NCBI GenBank assembly: GCA_035647615.1 | Contig: DASRND010000003.1 | Location: 259,135-323,134 of the forward strand | Direction: 5' to 3' | Length of the DNA stretch: 64,000 bases | From: Bacteroidales bacterium | GTDB lineage: Bacteria; Bacteroidota; Bacteroidia; Bacteroidales; 4484-276 | Shown here: positions 1-9,615 of the stretch, one piece after another | How positions within the stretch are numbered: the stretch's first letter is position 1 | How the letters are laid out: each line of letters opens with the position of its first letter | Notes under the pieces: model-generated | What the model saw: the letters and a program-made list of their open reading frames with translations, nothing else | The model's database searches: none | What the model was told of the DNA's origin: nothing | Program-made: the position numbers and the translations under genes

Positions 1-1614
1 ACAGTTTACATTTATGACTACGTCGATCATCAGTGGCAAAAATTCCCAGATATTAACAACCTCCGTAAATTTAATTTCCGCACCGAGCATGGCCAGCTGG
101 TGATAGCCGGTCAGGAAAATGTGTGGCTTTACGATCAAAACTATAATCGACTTAGTGTATTTTATCAGGCCGGAGGAGTATCCCTTAATGGACGCGATGC
201 AACTCCCGATGCCGAGGGAGTGGTATGGATTGCTGACTTTTCGCATGGTCTGATAAAAACCACCAATGGCTGGGACGGCGAATTTATCAGCCCCAGCGGC
301 CCTTTTTCGGCCAACGTTTTTGATATGGATCTTAAAAATAAAGAATTGTGGGTGGCTTCGGGTGGCTACAGCGGTGGCTGGGGAAAACTCTACCTCACCG
401 ATGGCATCTACACTTTTAGCGATGAAACCTGGAAATCGTACAACAAGGCAAATGGGGTTCCGGCTTTCGATTCCATCAGCGATATGATCTGCGTGACAGT
501 CGATCCCAACGCTTCCGGGCATGCCTACGTGGGCACCTGGATGCAAGGTGTAATGGAGTTTCAGGATGGGAAGGTTGTAAATATTTATGACCATAATAAT
601 AGCTCGCTGCAGATTTGGCCCGAAGCTAGTTATGTGGCCGTAAGCGGCATTTCGCTCGATAAAAATAATAACCTTTGGGTAGTTAATTCGCGCGTGCCCG
701 AAATCCTATCGGTAAAAAAACCCAACGGAGAATGGAAATCCTTTTCGCTGGGATCATCCACCAGCAATACCGATACCGGCAAACTATTCATCGACGAGGA
801 CGATCAGAAATGGATTACCTTGCGTGCGGACAACAAATTGCTGGTTTCTACCAACGGCGGAACCATCGACGACATAAATGACGACGACTTCAAAGTACTC
901 ACTAACAACAGCGGCAACGGCAACCTGCCTGGCAACCTCATACTTTGTGTGGCTCAGGATCATGACGGCGAAATCTGGCTGGGCAGCGACGAAGGCATTG
1001 GCGTTATTTATTCGCCCGGAAATATTTTTAATGGTGGCAATTATGACGCACAGCGTATTCTTATTCAGATTGGAGAATTTACACAATATCTGCTCGAATC
1101 GGAAAGCGTTACTTCCATCGCCGTCGATGGCAACAACTGCAAATGGATAGGTACCGAACGGGCCGGAGCTTTTTATCTTTCGCCCGACGGCACCAGGGAA
1201 ATATTGCATTTTACAGCCGAAAACAGCCCGCTTTATTCTAACCGCGTTATCGACATTCAGATCAACGGCGCCACCGGCGAGGTTTTCTTCGGCACCGACA
1301 AAGGCATCATCTCCTATAAAAATACGCCTACGGATCCTCCGGTTGTAAATACCGATGTGCTGGTGTATCCCAATCCTGTGCGCGAAGGCTACAACGGAAC
1401 CATCGCCATCAGAGGCTTGGTAAACAATGCCGACGTAAAAATTACCGATATCAGTGGGACGCTCATTTTTGCCACGCGCGCCGAAGGCGGCCAGGCAGTA
1501 TGGTCGGGCAAGAGCTTCAGCGGTCGCAAAGCCAGCACCGGCGTTTATCTTGTTTACGCCACCGACGACAAGGGTAAGGAAAAACTGGTTACAAAGATTT
1601 TGTTTATCAATTAA
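1..1614 (+). CDS. porZ: PorZ-like beta-propeller protein with T9SS sorting domain (5' truncated by window)
   Basis: The frame is open from base 1, so the true start lies upstream; 537 codons are visible. The visible part has repeated propeller-blade motifs of the two-component-regulator type, such as GVVWIADF, NNLWVVNS, GEIWLGSDEGI and NCKWIGTERAG. It ends in a type A T9SS C-terminal domain of about 85 residues that starts near VYPNPV and ends KILFIN. Propellers plus this CTD match PorZ, the surface protein that supports anionic-LPS attachment of T9SS cargo. The PorZ name is an inference from architecture and from recO lying 38 bp downstream. A different two-component-propeller surface protein is the alternative. 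Confidence 0.65.
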   Translation, partial: TVYIYDYVDHQWQKFPDINNLRKFNFRTEHGQLVIAGQENVWLYDQNYNRLSVFYQAGGVSLNGRDATPDAEGVVWIADFSHGLIKTTNGWDGEFISPSGPFSANVFDMDLKNKELWVASGGYSGGWGKLYLTDGIYTFSDETWKSYNKANGVPAFDSISDMICVTVDPNASGHAYVGTWMQGVMEFQDGKVVNIYDHNNSSLQIWPEASYVAVSGISLDKNNNLWVVNSRVPEILSVKKPNGEWKSFSLGSSTSNTDTGKLFIDEDDQKWITLRADNKLLVSTNGGTIDDINDDDFKVLTNNSGNGNLPGNLILCVAQDHDGEIWLGSDEGIGVIYSPGNIFNGGNYDAQRILIQIGEFTQYLLESESVTSIAVDGNNCKWIGTERAGAFYLSPDGTREILHFTAENSPLYSNRVIDIQINGATGEVFFGTDKGIISYKNTPTDPPVVNTDVLVYPNPVREGYNGTIAIRGLVNNADVKITDISGTLIFATRAEGGQAVWSGKSFSGRKASTGVYLVYATDDKGKEKLVTKILFIN

Positions 1615-1652
1615 AATATCCTGACGGGGCTTGCCCGCCAGCGAGCTTTGGT

Positions 1653-2378
1653 ATGTTACATCGCACCCGCGCCATCGTTCTTAAAACGATAAAATATTCT
1701 GAAACCAGCGTAATTGCACACATGTTCACCGAAGCGTTTGGTTTGCGTTCCTATATTATAAAAGGTGTTTTTGGTAAGAAAAAAAATGGAACCCGAACGT
1801 TGCTCCAAAGCCTTTCGCTGCTCGACCTGGTAGTGTACGAAAAACCACGCGCCGGCCTGCAAAACATTAAAGAGATCAGCATTGCGCAGCCCTACACCAA
1901 CATTTCTTTCGACGTGCACAAGGGTGCCATCCTGATGTTTCTCAACGAGATTATCTACAAATCCATCGGAGAGCAGGAGCCTGATGAAGATATGTTCCGA
2001 TTTATCTATAACCAACTCGTAACGCTCGACGAAACCACCAGTGGAATTGCCGATTTTCATCTGACTTTTATCATTCGGTTTACAAAATATCTGGGTTTCC
2101 TTCCGCGCAATACATACAGCGATCGCAACACCTACTTCGACATGCAGGAGGGCGAGTTTGTAAGTTTGCCACCATTGCACACCAACTTTATGAACCCTTA
2201 TTACAGCCGACAGCTGAATATGCTTTTGCAGGAAAGCTCTCAGAAGATTTTTGAAAATGCTTCCATGCGCAACGCTTTGCTCGAAAAAATCATCATCTAT
2301 TACAGCCTTCATGTGCCGGCATTTGGAGAGGTAAAATCGCTGCCGGTGTTGCATCAATTATTAAACAACAAAGCATGA
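1653..2378 (+). CDS. recO: DNA repair protein RecO
   Basis: A 241-residue protein opening with the RecO OB-fold signature (HRTRAIVLKTIKYSETS, then a FGLRSYIIKGV segment). RecO works with RecF and RecR to load RecA on SSB-coated gaps. The length is typical for the family. I see no paired CxxC zinc motif, which is absent from many Bacteroidota RecO proteins. The stop codon overlaps the start of the next small lipoprotein gene (ATGA), so the two are probably translationally coupled. Confidence 0.93.
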   Translation: MLHRTRAIVLKTIKYSETSVIAHMFTEAFGLRSYIIKGVFGKKKNGTRTLLQSLSLLDLVVYEKPRAGLQNIKEISIAQPYTNISFDVHKGAILMFLNEIIYKSIGEQEPDEDMFRFIYNQLVTLDETTSGIADFHLTFIIRFTKYLGFLPRNTYSDRNTYFDMQEGEFVSLPPLHTNFMNPYYSRQLNMLLQESSQKIFENASMRNALLEKIIIYYSLHVPAFGEVKSLPVLHQLLNNKA

Positions 2379-2548
2379 GATTATTAAAAACGCATTTATT
2401 TTTTAAAACTTTCCTGCTGATCCTTCTGGCTGCATTTGCAGTTGGTTGCGGCACGTCGCGCAAAGCCCGTAAAAAAGACTGCGACTGTCCGCGATGGAGC
2501 TATTCACAACCACAACCGCCTGCTGCCGATGACCAAAGAGGAGTATAG
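2375..2548 (+). CDS. Small lipoprotein, 57 aa
   Basis: ATG at 2375 overlaps the recO stop as ATGA. The 57-codon frame encodes a hydrophobic signal (LLILLAAFA) followed by a lipobox-like VGCG, then a basic stretch and a short motif KKDCDCPRW. It ends at 2548, 20 bp inside the next gene. The overlap on both sides and the intact lipoprotein signal support it as a real gene despite its length. Similar tiny Cys/Trp-motif lipoproteins occur in Bacteroidota, but I know of no assigned function. Confidence 0.65.
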   Translation: MRLLKTHLFFKTFLLILLAAFAVGCGTSRKARKKDCDCPRWSYSQPQPPAADDQRGV

Positions 2549-3164
2549 AAATATTTTGATAAAGTACATTCCGGAAGCAGCTTTCGAGCAGGTGTATGCG
2601 CTAATGATGCGTCATGGGTTGCAAATTGTTGTTGCCCGGAACCGCAAAAGCAAGCATGGCGATTTCAGGCCTGGCATCAAAGGGAAACCTTCGATAATCA
2701 CCATCAATCACAGCCTGAATCCTTATGCTTTTCTTATTACGCTGCTGCACGAAGCGGCGCACCAACTGGTGTGGGAAAAACACAAGCGTTTGGTTAGCCC
2801 GCATGGAGCGGAGTGGAAGAAAACATTTCATGAGCTGCTGCAGCCTTTTGTTTTACAAAATGTTTTCCCTGACGGAATTGCCCGACAGTTGGAGCAGGAT
2901 CATAAATCGATCAGGTATTCTACTTCGGCCGATCTGGCATTGGCACGGCAGCTCATGGAATACGATAATCCCACAAAGGGAATGGTTCCGCTCGAAACCC
3001 TGCCCGACAACTCACAATTCAGGCTCGCCGATGGGAAGGAGTTTATTAAGCTCAGCCGGCGCCGGAAAAATTTTCTTTGTGTCAATGTTGCCAATCAACG
3101 GCACTATGTTTTCAACCCGCTGGCCGAAGTTATTGCCGTGAAGGCTCCCAATGACAATAAGTAA
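2529..3164 (+). CDS. SprT-like zinc metalloprotease domain protein
   Basis: I place the start at ATG 2529 (MTKEEYRNIL), giving 211 residues. An upstream in-frame start at 2436 would run through the lipoprotein gene and adds a non-homologous basic stretch. The core has the SprT-like pattern: TINHSLNP, then HEAAH (HExxH zinc motif) and a third ligand region SPHGAEWK. SprT-like proteins resemble the protease domain of Spartan; the bacterial role is unclear. A promoter-like element for manC begins just after the stop. Confidence 0.8.
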   Translation: MTKEEYRNILIKYIPEAAFEQVYALMMRHGLQIVVARNRKSKHGDFRPGIKGKPSIITINHSLNPYAFLITLLHEAAHQLVWEKHKRLVSPHGAEWKKTFHELLQPFVLQNVFPDGIARQLEQDHKSIRYSTSADLALARQLMEYDNPTKGMVPLETLPDNSQFRLADGKEFIKLSRRRKNFLCVNVANQRHYVFNPLAEVIAVKAPNDNK

Positions 3165-3167
3165 TGA

Positions 3168-3175
3168 TACATTTG
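3168..3175 (+). promoter_or_regulatory. Candidate -7 element for manC
   Basis: TACATTTG matches the Bacteroidota -7 consensus TAnnTTTG and lies 37 bp upstream of the manC start. I see no good TTTG -33 box at the expected distance, so this is half a promoter. Confidence 0.4.
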
Positions 3176-3212
3176 CACCATAGAAAACCAAACCTCAAAA
3201 AATAAAATACTG

Positions 3213-4304
3213 ATGGATAAAAACAATTACTGTATCATAATGGCTGGCGGCGTCGGAGCGCGATTTTGGCCCATGAGCCGCGCGGATCATCCCAAACAAT
3301 TTATCGACATTCTGGGCACCGGCCGCACGCTGGTGCAGCAAACCTTTGCACGCTTTCGCAAAATTTGCCCCGCCGAAAACATCTTTATCGTCACCAACGA
3401 AATCTATAGTGATCTTGTAAAAACCCAGATTCCCGAAATCCCTGACAACAATATCGTGCTCGAACCCGCCATGCGAAACACAGCACCTTGTATCGCTTAC
3501 GCTAATTACAAGATAAGTCAGATAAATCCTGAGGCTAAAATCGTAGTTGCTCCCTCGGATCATCTGATCATGAACGAAGATGTTTTTATTAAAAATATTC
3601 AAAGTGCCCTCGAGGCCGTCAGCGAAAACGATTGGCTGGTGACGCTTGGCATAAAACCTACCCGCCCCGACACCGGCTACGGTTACATTCAATGCAACGA
3701 CCAGCAAAAAGATGCCAACAACCCCCGCATCTCAAAAGTAAAAACCTTTACTGAAAAACCCGATCCTGATCTGGCGCGAAAATTTCTCGAAAGTGGCGAC
3801 TTTCTTTGGAATGCTGGAATTTTTATCTGGTCGCTGCGCAGCATCATGAGTGCCTTCGAGGAGCATCTCGACGATGTGAACGATCTTTTTAAAGAAGGAG
3901 TAGGAAAATATAATACGCCAGAAGAGCAGCCTTTTGTGCGTGAAATTTACACCTCATGCCGCAAAGTTTCCATCGACTACGGCATCATGGAAAAAGCGTC
4001 GAATGTGTATGTGCTTGCCGCCGATTTCGATTGGAGCGACCTGGGAACCTGGGGCTCATTGTACGACATACGCGAAAAAGATGAAAACAAAAACGTGCTT
4101 TCAGGCAAAGACACCCTGCTTTACGATACCCGCAACTGCATCGTAAGTATGCCCGACGACAAGCTGGTAGTGCTGCAGGGTCTCGACGACTATATTGTGG
4201 TAGAACGCGACAATGTGCTTCTCGTTTGCCGCAAAGCCGATGAGCAACAAATCCGGACTTTCGTCAATGACATTAAAAACAATAAAGGAGAGAAATATAT
4301 TTAA
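3213..4304 (+). CDS. manC: Mannose-1-phosphate guanylyltransferase
   Basis: A 363-residue nucleotidyltransferase making GDP-mannose from mannose-1-phosphate and GTP, for glycan and polysaccharide synthesis. The N-terminus has the pyrophosphorylase signature MAGGVGARFWPMSR followed by HPKQF, with FTEKP and NAGIFIW further on. It lacks the C-terminal phosphomannose isomerase domain of the bifunctional form, so it is the short monofunctional type common in Bacteroidota. The S46 peptidase gene starts 22 bp after its stop and may be co-transcribed. Confidence 0.93.
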   Translation: MDKNNYCIIMAGGVGARFWPMSRADHPKQFIDILGTGRTLVQQTFARFRKICPAENIFIVTNEIYSDLVKTQIPEIPDNNIVLEPAMRNTAPCIAYANYKISQINPEAKIVVAPSDHLIMNEDVFIKNIQSALEAVSENDWLVTLGIKPTRPDTGYGYIQCNDQQKDANNPRISKVKTFTEKPDPDLARKFLESGDFLWNAGIFIWSLRSIMSAFEEHLDDVNDLFKEGVGKYNTPEEQPFVREIYTSCRKVSIDYGIMEKASNVYVLAADFDWSDLGTWGSLYDIREKDENKNVLSGKDTLLYDTRNCIVSMPDDKLVVLQGLDDYIVVERDNVLLVCRKADEQQIRTFVNDIKNNKGEKYI

Positions 4305-4326
4305 AACAATAAATTTTACAAAAAGC

Positions 4327-6480
4327 ATGAAAAGACTACTAGTAATTCTTGCGGTAATCCTGCTTGGAAGTACCGCCGCCGTAAAAGCCGACGAAGGCAT
4401 GTGGCTGCCTTTGTTCGTCGAACGTCTCAACTACGTTGATATGCAAAAAATGGGCTTGCAGCTTACAGCCGATGAAATCTACAGCATCAATCACTCAAGC
4501 CTCAAAGATGCCATTATTATTTTTGGAGGTGGCTGTACCGGCGAAATCGTTTCGCCCGAAGGATTAATTTTTACAAACCACCACTGCGGTTATGGCCAGA
4601 TTCAGTCGCACAGCACCATCGAGCACGACTATCTCACCGATGGCTTTTGGGCTATGAGTAAAAAAGAAGAGCTGCCCAACGATGGACTGACTGCGCGCTT
4701 TCTGGTACGCATCGAAGATGTTACCGATCAGGTGCTTTCCAATCTTAACGACAACATGACCGAACAGCAGCGCAGCGATAAGGTGCGAGAAGTGTCACGT
4801 GCTATTACCGACAAAGCTATCGACGGCACGGGATACGAAGGTGCTGTTCGCGGCTTCTTTGCCGGCAACGAATACTATCTTTTCGTTTACGAAATCTTTC
4901 GTGACGTTCGGCTGGTAGGCGCTCCGCCTTCGAGCATTGGCAAATATGGCGCCGACACCGACAACTGGATGTGGCCACGCCATACCGGCGATTTCTCCAT
5001 TTTTAGAGTGTACACTGGTCCTGATGGAAAACCTGCCAATTATGCTCAGGATAATGTGCCTATGAAATCCAAATATTATCTGCCGGTCTCTATCAAAGGA
5101 GTCGAAAAGGATGATTTCGCTATGATCATGGGTTATCCCGGGGGCACAGAACGTTACCTGTCGTCGTGGGGCGCTCAGCTGGCCGAGGAGGAAAGTAATA
5201 TGACTGTGGTCAATATTCGTGCTAAAAAGCTGGAGATCATGCGTAGGTTTATGGATGCCGATCCTGCCGTTCGCATAGATTATGCTTCCAAATATGCCGG
5301 CACCTCCAACTATTGGAAATTTTTTATCGGGCAAACCAAAGGGTTGAAGAACCTAAAAGTTTACGATAAGAAGCTGCGCGAGGAGGCTGCTTTCGATCAA
5401 TGGGTGAATGCTGACGCTGCCCGCCAGGCCAAATACGGTGATGCACTTAAATTGCGCGAACAAGGCATCGAGGCAAAGAAAGCTGTTAACCTTACACAAA
5501 TCTATCTCAATGAAGCTGTTTCCCGCGGTAGCGAAATACTCATGTTCTCAAGGCGTTTTAAGCCGCTGGCAGATTTGCTCGAGGCCAAAGACAAGGATCA
5601 GGAAGCTATTGATAAAGAAATTGCGCAACTTCGTGTTCGTACAGCTAATTATTTTGACGATTACTACCAGCCGCTCGATCAGGCTTTGCTGTCAACAATG
5701 CTCTTTATGTATTACCAAAATGTTCCCAAACAATATCAGCCCGAAATGCTGGCAAAAGTTTATGATGCAAAACAAGGCTTTGAGCCATACGTCAATAAGT
5801 TTTTCAACAAAACCATTTTTGCTTCGCGCGAAAGTGTAAATGCGATGCTGGATCAGCCATCTGCAAAAAAGATTATGAACGATCCCGCCACCGAGCTAAT
5901 GAAGGCTTTTATGGACATTATGCCTCAGATAAGAGAGGTGATGAATGCCGCTGATGAAAAGCAAATACAGGGAGAGCGTCTTTATATTTCCGGCTTGCGC
6001 CAAATGTTTCCTGATCGCAAGTTTTACCCGGATGCTAACTTTACCATGCGCCTCACCTACGGTCAGGTGCTCGATTATTATCCTGCTGATGCCATTCATT
6101 ACGATTATTACACCACGCTTTCGGGTGTGATGCAAAAAGAGGATCCTTCCACCTGGGAGTTTAAAATCCCCGAGAAACTGAAGCAACTGTATCAGAATAA
6201 AGACTTCGGAAGGTACGGAAAAAATGGAGAAATGGTTGTGAACTTTCTTACCACCAACGACATTACCGGTGGCAACTCCGGAAGTCCTGTGATGAACGCA
6301 AAAGGCGAACTTATTGGTTTGGCTTTCGACGGCAACTGGGAAGCCATGAGCGGCGACATCGCATTTGAGCCTGACCTGCAGCGCACCATTTGCATCGACA
6401 TACGCTATGTGCTGTTTATCATCGATAAATTTGCCGGCGCTAAAAACATCATCGACGAACTCAATATTGTTTCTGATTAA
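4327..6480 (+). CDS. S46 family dipeptidyl-peptidase (DPP7-like)
   Basis: Start chosen at ATG 4327 (MKRLLVILAVILL), which gives a clean signal peptide ending near VKADEG; earlier in-frame codons lie inside manC. The 717-residue product matches S46 exopeptidases, which release dipeptides in the periplasm of asaccharolytic Bacteroidota. The catalytic His lies in TNHHCGYG near residue 85, the aspartate region is DNWMWPRHTGDF, and the nucleophile is in GNSGSP near residue 651. The specificity position reads FDGNWE. Glycine here, as I recall, marks DPP7-type (hydrophobic P1) enzymes, whereas DPP11 has arginine. The subtype is therefore an inference. Confidence 0.9.
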   Translation: MKRLLVILAVILLGSTAAVKADEGMWLPLFVERLNYVDMQKMGLQLTADEIYSINHSSLKDAIIIFGGGCTGEIVSPEGLIFTNHHCGYGQIQSHSTIEHDYLTDGFWAMSKKEELPNDGLTARFLVRIEDVTDQVLSNLNDNMTEQQRSDKVREVSRAITDKAIDGTGYEGAVRGFFAGNEYYLFVYEIFRDVRLVGAPPSSIGKYGADTDNWMWPRHTGDFSIFRVYTGPDGKPANYAQDNVPMKSKYYLPVSIKGVEKDDFAMIMGYPGGTERYLSSWGAQLAEEESNMTVVNIRAKKLEIMRRFMDADPAVRIDYASKYAGTSNYWKFFIGQTKGLKNLKVYDKKLREEAAFDQWVNADAARQAKYGDALKLREQGIEAKKAVNLTQIYLNEAVSRGSEILMFSRRFKPLADLLEAKDKDQEAIDKEIAQLRVRTANYFDDYYQPLDQALLSTMLFMYYQNVPKQYQPEMLAKVYDAKQGFEPYVNKFFNKTIFASRESVNAMLDQPSAKKIMNDPATELMKAFMDIMPQIREVMNAADEKQIQGERLYISGLRQMFPDRKFYPDANFTMRLTYGQVLDYYPADAIHYDYYTTLSGVMQKEDPSTWEFKIPEKLKQLYQNKDFGRYGKNGEMVVNFLTTNDITGGNSGSPVMNAKGELIGLAFDGNWEAMSGDIAFEPDLQRTICIDIRYVLFIIDKFAGAKNIIDELNIVSD

Positions 6481-6507
6481 AGAGGTTGAATGAATCTTTG
6501 TAAAAAG

Positions 6508-6542
6508 ACAGCAGGCTGCATTTGCAACCTGCTGTTTTTTTT
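6508..6542 (+). terminator. Rho-independent terminator after the S46 peptidase
   Basis: A 12-bp stem (ACAGCAGGCTGC with GCAACCTGCTGT, one mismatch) around a short loop, followed by eight T. It sits 28 bp after the peptidase stop. Confidence 0.85.
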
Positions 6543-6866
6543 ACACACATACCTCACCAGCACTGCCATTCAGAATGGGCTAAAGCCTCATTGTATTTTG
6601 CGTAATTTGTTGGAGAAGATGGGAAGAGGATGGAAAATAGAGGACAAAAAAATGTCCTTTGCCCGGAATGAGGATGGAAGGAGTGGGGGGCAAAGGACAA
6701 GTGCAATCAATTAATCCCTAAAAATCTGTTTGTCATTTAAAAAAAAATTACCCTGTTAAAAAATAAATGACATTGCAAATGTACGGGAAGCATCTTAAAA
6801 ACACCGTAGCCCAATCAGTCAACGGTTTGGTTTTAAAAGTTAACGGCTACTACCATTGAACGAGCG
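6543..6866. other. Intergenic stretch without a supported gene
   Basis: It separates the S46 gene from the convergent DUF2461 gene. One 74-codon plus-strand frame (6490-6714) overlaps the terminator and has no protein-like features. I see no repeat or RNA gene here. Confidence 0.5.
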
Positions 6867-7544
6867 CTAAGATGTAAAATCAGTGGATCGGTTCAGAAAC
6901 CGCAGCAGTGGCTGGATTGCTTTGAATGTGTTGATAACATCATGCAGAAACGTATCATTTCTTACCTGCTCGTCAGTAAATGATTTTCCGGCTGTAAAGC
7001 TTTTAAATTTCAGATGCTCAATCATGGGAGCATCGGCCGGAAAGTCTTTCGGTGGCCTTTTGAGCTTATCCTTCTCCTGAAGCGCTCCAAAAGTTTTTAC
7101 AAAATCAGGATGAGAAAGGATGTTCTGAAAATCCTGTGGGAAGTTATAAATTTCGTAGCGGATGGCTCGAAGTACCTCGGGTGCAGGCATGAATTGTCCG
7201 CCACCGGCAAAGGTAGCTCCGGGTTCCAGGTGAAGATAATAACCGGCATAGTTGCTTTTGCGTCCGCCCCTGCGAATGACGGCTCCCATATTAATTTTGT
7301 AAGGGTCTTTGTTTTTGGCAAAGCGCACATCACGATAAATCCTGAACGTGCACTCTGCCGCTGGAAGCAGTTGTATTTCGCGGTCGAATGCAGCCACTCC
7401 GTGGATAACCTTATCCAAAAATTCGGCGTGCAACGATTTTACTTCAAGATATCTGTCCTTATTAGTGTTAAACCAATCACGGTTGTTGTTGGCTTTTAAA
7501 TCCGATAAAAAATTGAGAATATTTTCCATGTAGGATAAACTCAT
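6867..7544 (-). CDS. DUF2461 domain-containing protein
   Basis: A 225-residue protein with the DUF2461 (TIGR02453-type) pattern: NNNRDWFNTNKDRYLEVK near the N-terminus, FRIYRDVRFAKNKDPYKIN in the middle, and a YYLHLEPG segment. The function of the family is unknown. A second methionine five codons in (MENILNF) is an equally good start. It is a single gene on the minus strand, diverging from the rimP operon. Confidence 0.85.
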   Translation of the reverse strand: MSLSYMENILNFLSDLKANNNRDWFNTNKDRYLEVKSLHAEFLDKVIHGVAAFDREIQLLPAAECTFRIYRDVRFAKNKDPYKINMGAVIRRGGRKSNYAGYYLHLEPGATFAGGGQFMPAPEVLRAIRYEIYNFPQDFQNILSHPDFVKTFGALQEKDKLKRPPKDFPADAPMIEHLKFKSFTAGKSFTDEQVRNDTFLHDVINTFKAIQPLLRFLNRSTDFTS

Positions 7545-7710
7545 TATGTTTTGGATTATGATTTTTTGAGAAGATCATTACAATCACAAAAGTTTTCACA
7601 ATTGCAGTATCAAACTAATATTTGGCTGGACTACATTTTTTTTCGTGCAGCGTAGCTCCTTACAAATTCGTTCCTGATTAACAGCATATTGATTAATTTT
7701 TCGTTTGGCT

Positions 7711-7740
7711 TTTGTGCGTAAGGGAAAAATAATACCTTTG
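7711..7740 (+). promoter_or_regulatory. Promoter of the rimP-nusA-infB operon
   Basis: TTTG at 7711 and TACCTTTG at 7733-7740, separated by 18 bp, fit the Bacteroidota -33/-7 pattern. The element leaves a leader of about 100 nt before rimP. Confidence 0.6.
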
Positions 7741-7806
7741 CGCCCGATTTTCGGTGAGAAGTATACTCTTTTTTCGCTGGAAAAAGATAGCACGGAGTAA
7801 GAAGCG

Positions 7807-7824
7807 AGGGGACATAAGTCCCCT
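7807..7824 (+). promoter_or_regulatory. Leader hairpin upstream of rimP
   Basis: A perfect 7-bp stem AGGGGAC / GTCCCCT with an ATAA loop lies in the transcribed leader, 22 bp before the rimP start. A T-rich stretch follows it, so it could act as an attenuator or NusA-responsive structure. The regulatory role is inferred only. Confidence 0.5.
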
Positions 7825-7845
7825 ATTTTATTACTTTTTTTTAAG

Positions 7846-8295
7846 ATGATTGATAAAACGAAAATAGAAACACTGGCCAATGCTGCTTTAGCAGACAGCG
7901 ATCGCTTTGTAACTGAAACAAAAGTATCGCCTGGCAACATCATCATCGTCACCATCGATGGCGATGCGGGTGTTACCATCGACGATTGTATCAGCCTCAG
8001 CAAAACCATCGAGAGCAGCCTCAATCGCGACGAAGAAGATTTTGAACTGCGCGTCACTTCATTTGGCGCCGATAGCCCTTTGCAGCTTCTGCGGCAATAT
8101 CACAAAAATATTGGCCGGCAATTGCAGGTGATGCTGCACGACAACGAAAAGGTAAAAGGCTTTTTACGCACAGTTACCGATGAAATGATAATACTGGAAC
8201 CCTTGCCGGAAAGAAAAAAAACCGCACCACCGGAGCCTGTTACTATTCCGTTTGCCGATATCCGGCAGGCCAAAGTCATTTTATCTTTTAAATAA
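7846..8295 (+). CDS. rimP: Ribosome maturation factor RimP
   Basis: A 149-residue protein with the RimP core: an N-terminal alpha/beta domain carrying VTIDDCISLSKTIES and a C-terminal SH3-like domain with KGFLRTVTDEMIIL. RimP assists 30S subunit assembly. It is the first gene of rimP-nusA-infB, with nusA 32 bp downstream, the order found across many bacteria. Confidence 0.93.
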   Translation: MIDKTKIETLANAALADSDRFVTETKVSPGNIIIVTIDGDAGVTIDDCISLSKTIESSLNRDEEDFELRVTSFGADSPLQLLRQYHKNIGRQLQVMLHDNEKVKGFLRTVTDEMIILEPLPERKKTAPPEPVTIPFADIRQAKVILSFK

Positions 8296-8327
8296 TAAGG
8301 ACAGAAACAACAACAAATATTACAACA

Positions 8328-9566
8328 ATGGATAACATTAACCTGGTCGAAACCTTTTCGGAATTTAAAGATTTCAAAAACATCGACCGTGAATCGATGA
8401 TGAGGATTCTCGAAGAGGTTTTTCGGCACATGATAGAAAAAAAGTACGGAACAGCCGAAAACGTCGACGTGATTGTAAACATCGACCGCGGAGACCTTGA
8501 GATTTATCGCATGCTCGAAATTGTTGAAGATGGGATGGTGGAGGACGAAAGCACGCAGATAGAATATTCCAAAGCCATCCGCATCGAACCCGACTTTGAG
8601 ATTGGAGAGGAGGTATCCGAAGAAATTAAAATGAAGGACTTCGGACGCCGCGAAATTCTTACCATCCGGCAAAACCTTATCGCCAAGGTGCAGGAATACG
8701 AGAAAGATAATGTTTATCACAAATACAAAGACCGTATCGGTGAGATCATAGCCGGTGAAGTTTATCAGGTCTGGAAAAAAGAAATGCTGGTTTTGGACGA
8801 CGAAGGCATCGAGCTTTTGCTACCCAAATCGGAGCAAATTCCTACAGATTATTACCGCAAAGGCGATACCATACGCGCTGTTGTTTCTAAAGTTGATATG
8901 CGCAACAACAATCTGCAGATCATTCTTTCGCGTGTGTCGCCCGTATTTCTTGAGCGACTTTTCGAACAGGAAGTGCCAGAAGTTTACGATGGTCTTATCA
9001 CCATCAAAAGTATTGTAAGGGTTCCCGGCGAAAGAGCCAAGATTGCTGTAGAATCATACGACGATCGTATCGATCCGGTTGGCGCCTGCGTGGGCATGAA
9101 AGGATCGCGTATCCACGGCATCGTGCGTGAGCTGAAAAATGAGAACATCGACGTGATCAACTACACTTCCAACGCTCAGCTTTACATACAGCGCGCACTA
9201 AGTCCTGCCAAGATCACCTCTATCACCATCGACGATGTAACCAAAAGAGCCGACGTGTATATGAAGCCCGACCAGGTTTCGTTGGCCATTGGCAAAGGAG
9301 GTTTCAATATCAAGCTGGCCGGTAAACTTACAGGATATGAAATCGACGTCTATCGAGATGTGGAAAGCGAGATCGACGATGATGTAAATATCCAGGAATT
9401 CAGCGATGAAATAGATCAGTGGATCATCGATGCACTCAAAGCCATCGGCTGCGATACAGCCCGTAGCGTTTTGCTTCTGGATGCCGCTGAACTCTTGTCG
9501 CGCACCGACCTTGAAGAGGAGACAGTCAACGAAGTACTCAGGATCTTAAAAGCAGAGTTTGAATAA
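8328..9566 (+). CDS. nusA: Transcription termination/antitermination factor NusA
   Basis: A 412-residue NusA: N-terminal RNA polymerase-binding domain (about 1-125), an S1 domain ([13 protein letters not shown] onward), then two KH domains with [12 protein letters not shown] and [15 protein letters not shown] short acidic C-terminal segment follows rather than the full acidic repeats of E. coli NusA. It modulates pausing, termination and antitermination, and lies between rimP and infB. Confidence 0.96.
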   Translation: MDNINLVETFSEFKDFKNIDRESMMRILEEVFRHMIEKKYGTAENVDVIVNIDRGDLEIYRMLEIVEDGMVEDESTQIEYSKAIRIEPDFEIGEEVSEEIKMKDFGRREILTIRQNLIAKVQEYEKDNVYHKYKDRIGEIIAGEVYQVWKKEMLVLDDEGIELLLPKSEQIPTDYYRKGDTIRAVVSKVDMRNNNLQIILSRVSPVFLERLFEQEVPEVYDGLITIKSIVRVPGERAKIAVESYDDRIDPVGACVGMKGSRIHGIVRELKNENIDVINYTSNAQLYIQRALSPAKITSITIDDVTKRADVYMKPDQVSLAIGKGGFNIKLAGKLTGYEIDVYRDVESEIDDDVNIQEFSDEIDQWIIDALKAIGCDTARSVLLLDAAELLSRTDLEEETVNEVLRILKAEFE

Positions 9567-9615
9567 AAAACGTATTTTTACCGCACTCGTAAATTTCCAC
9601 AGGAAAACAAAGTAT

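Noticed and set aside
6490..6714. A 74-codon plus-strand frame
   Set aside because: It starts inside the region of the S46 terminator and has no recognisable protein character.
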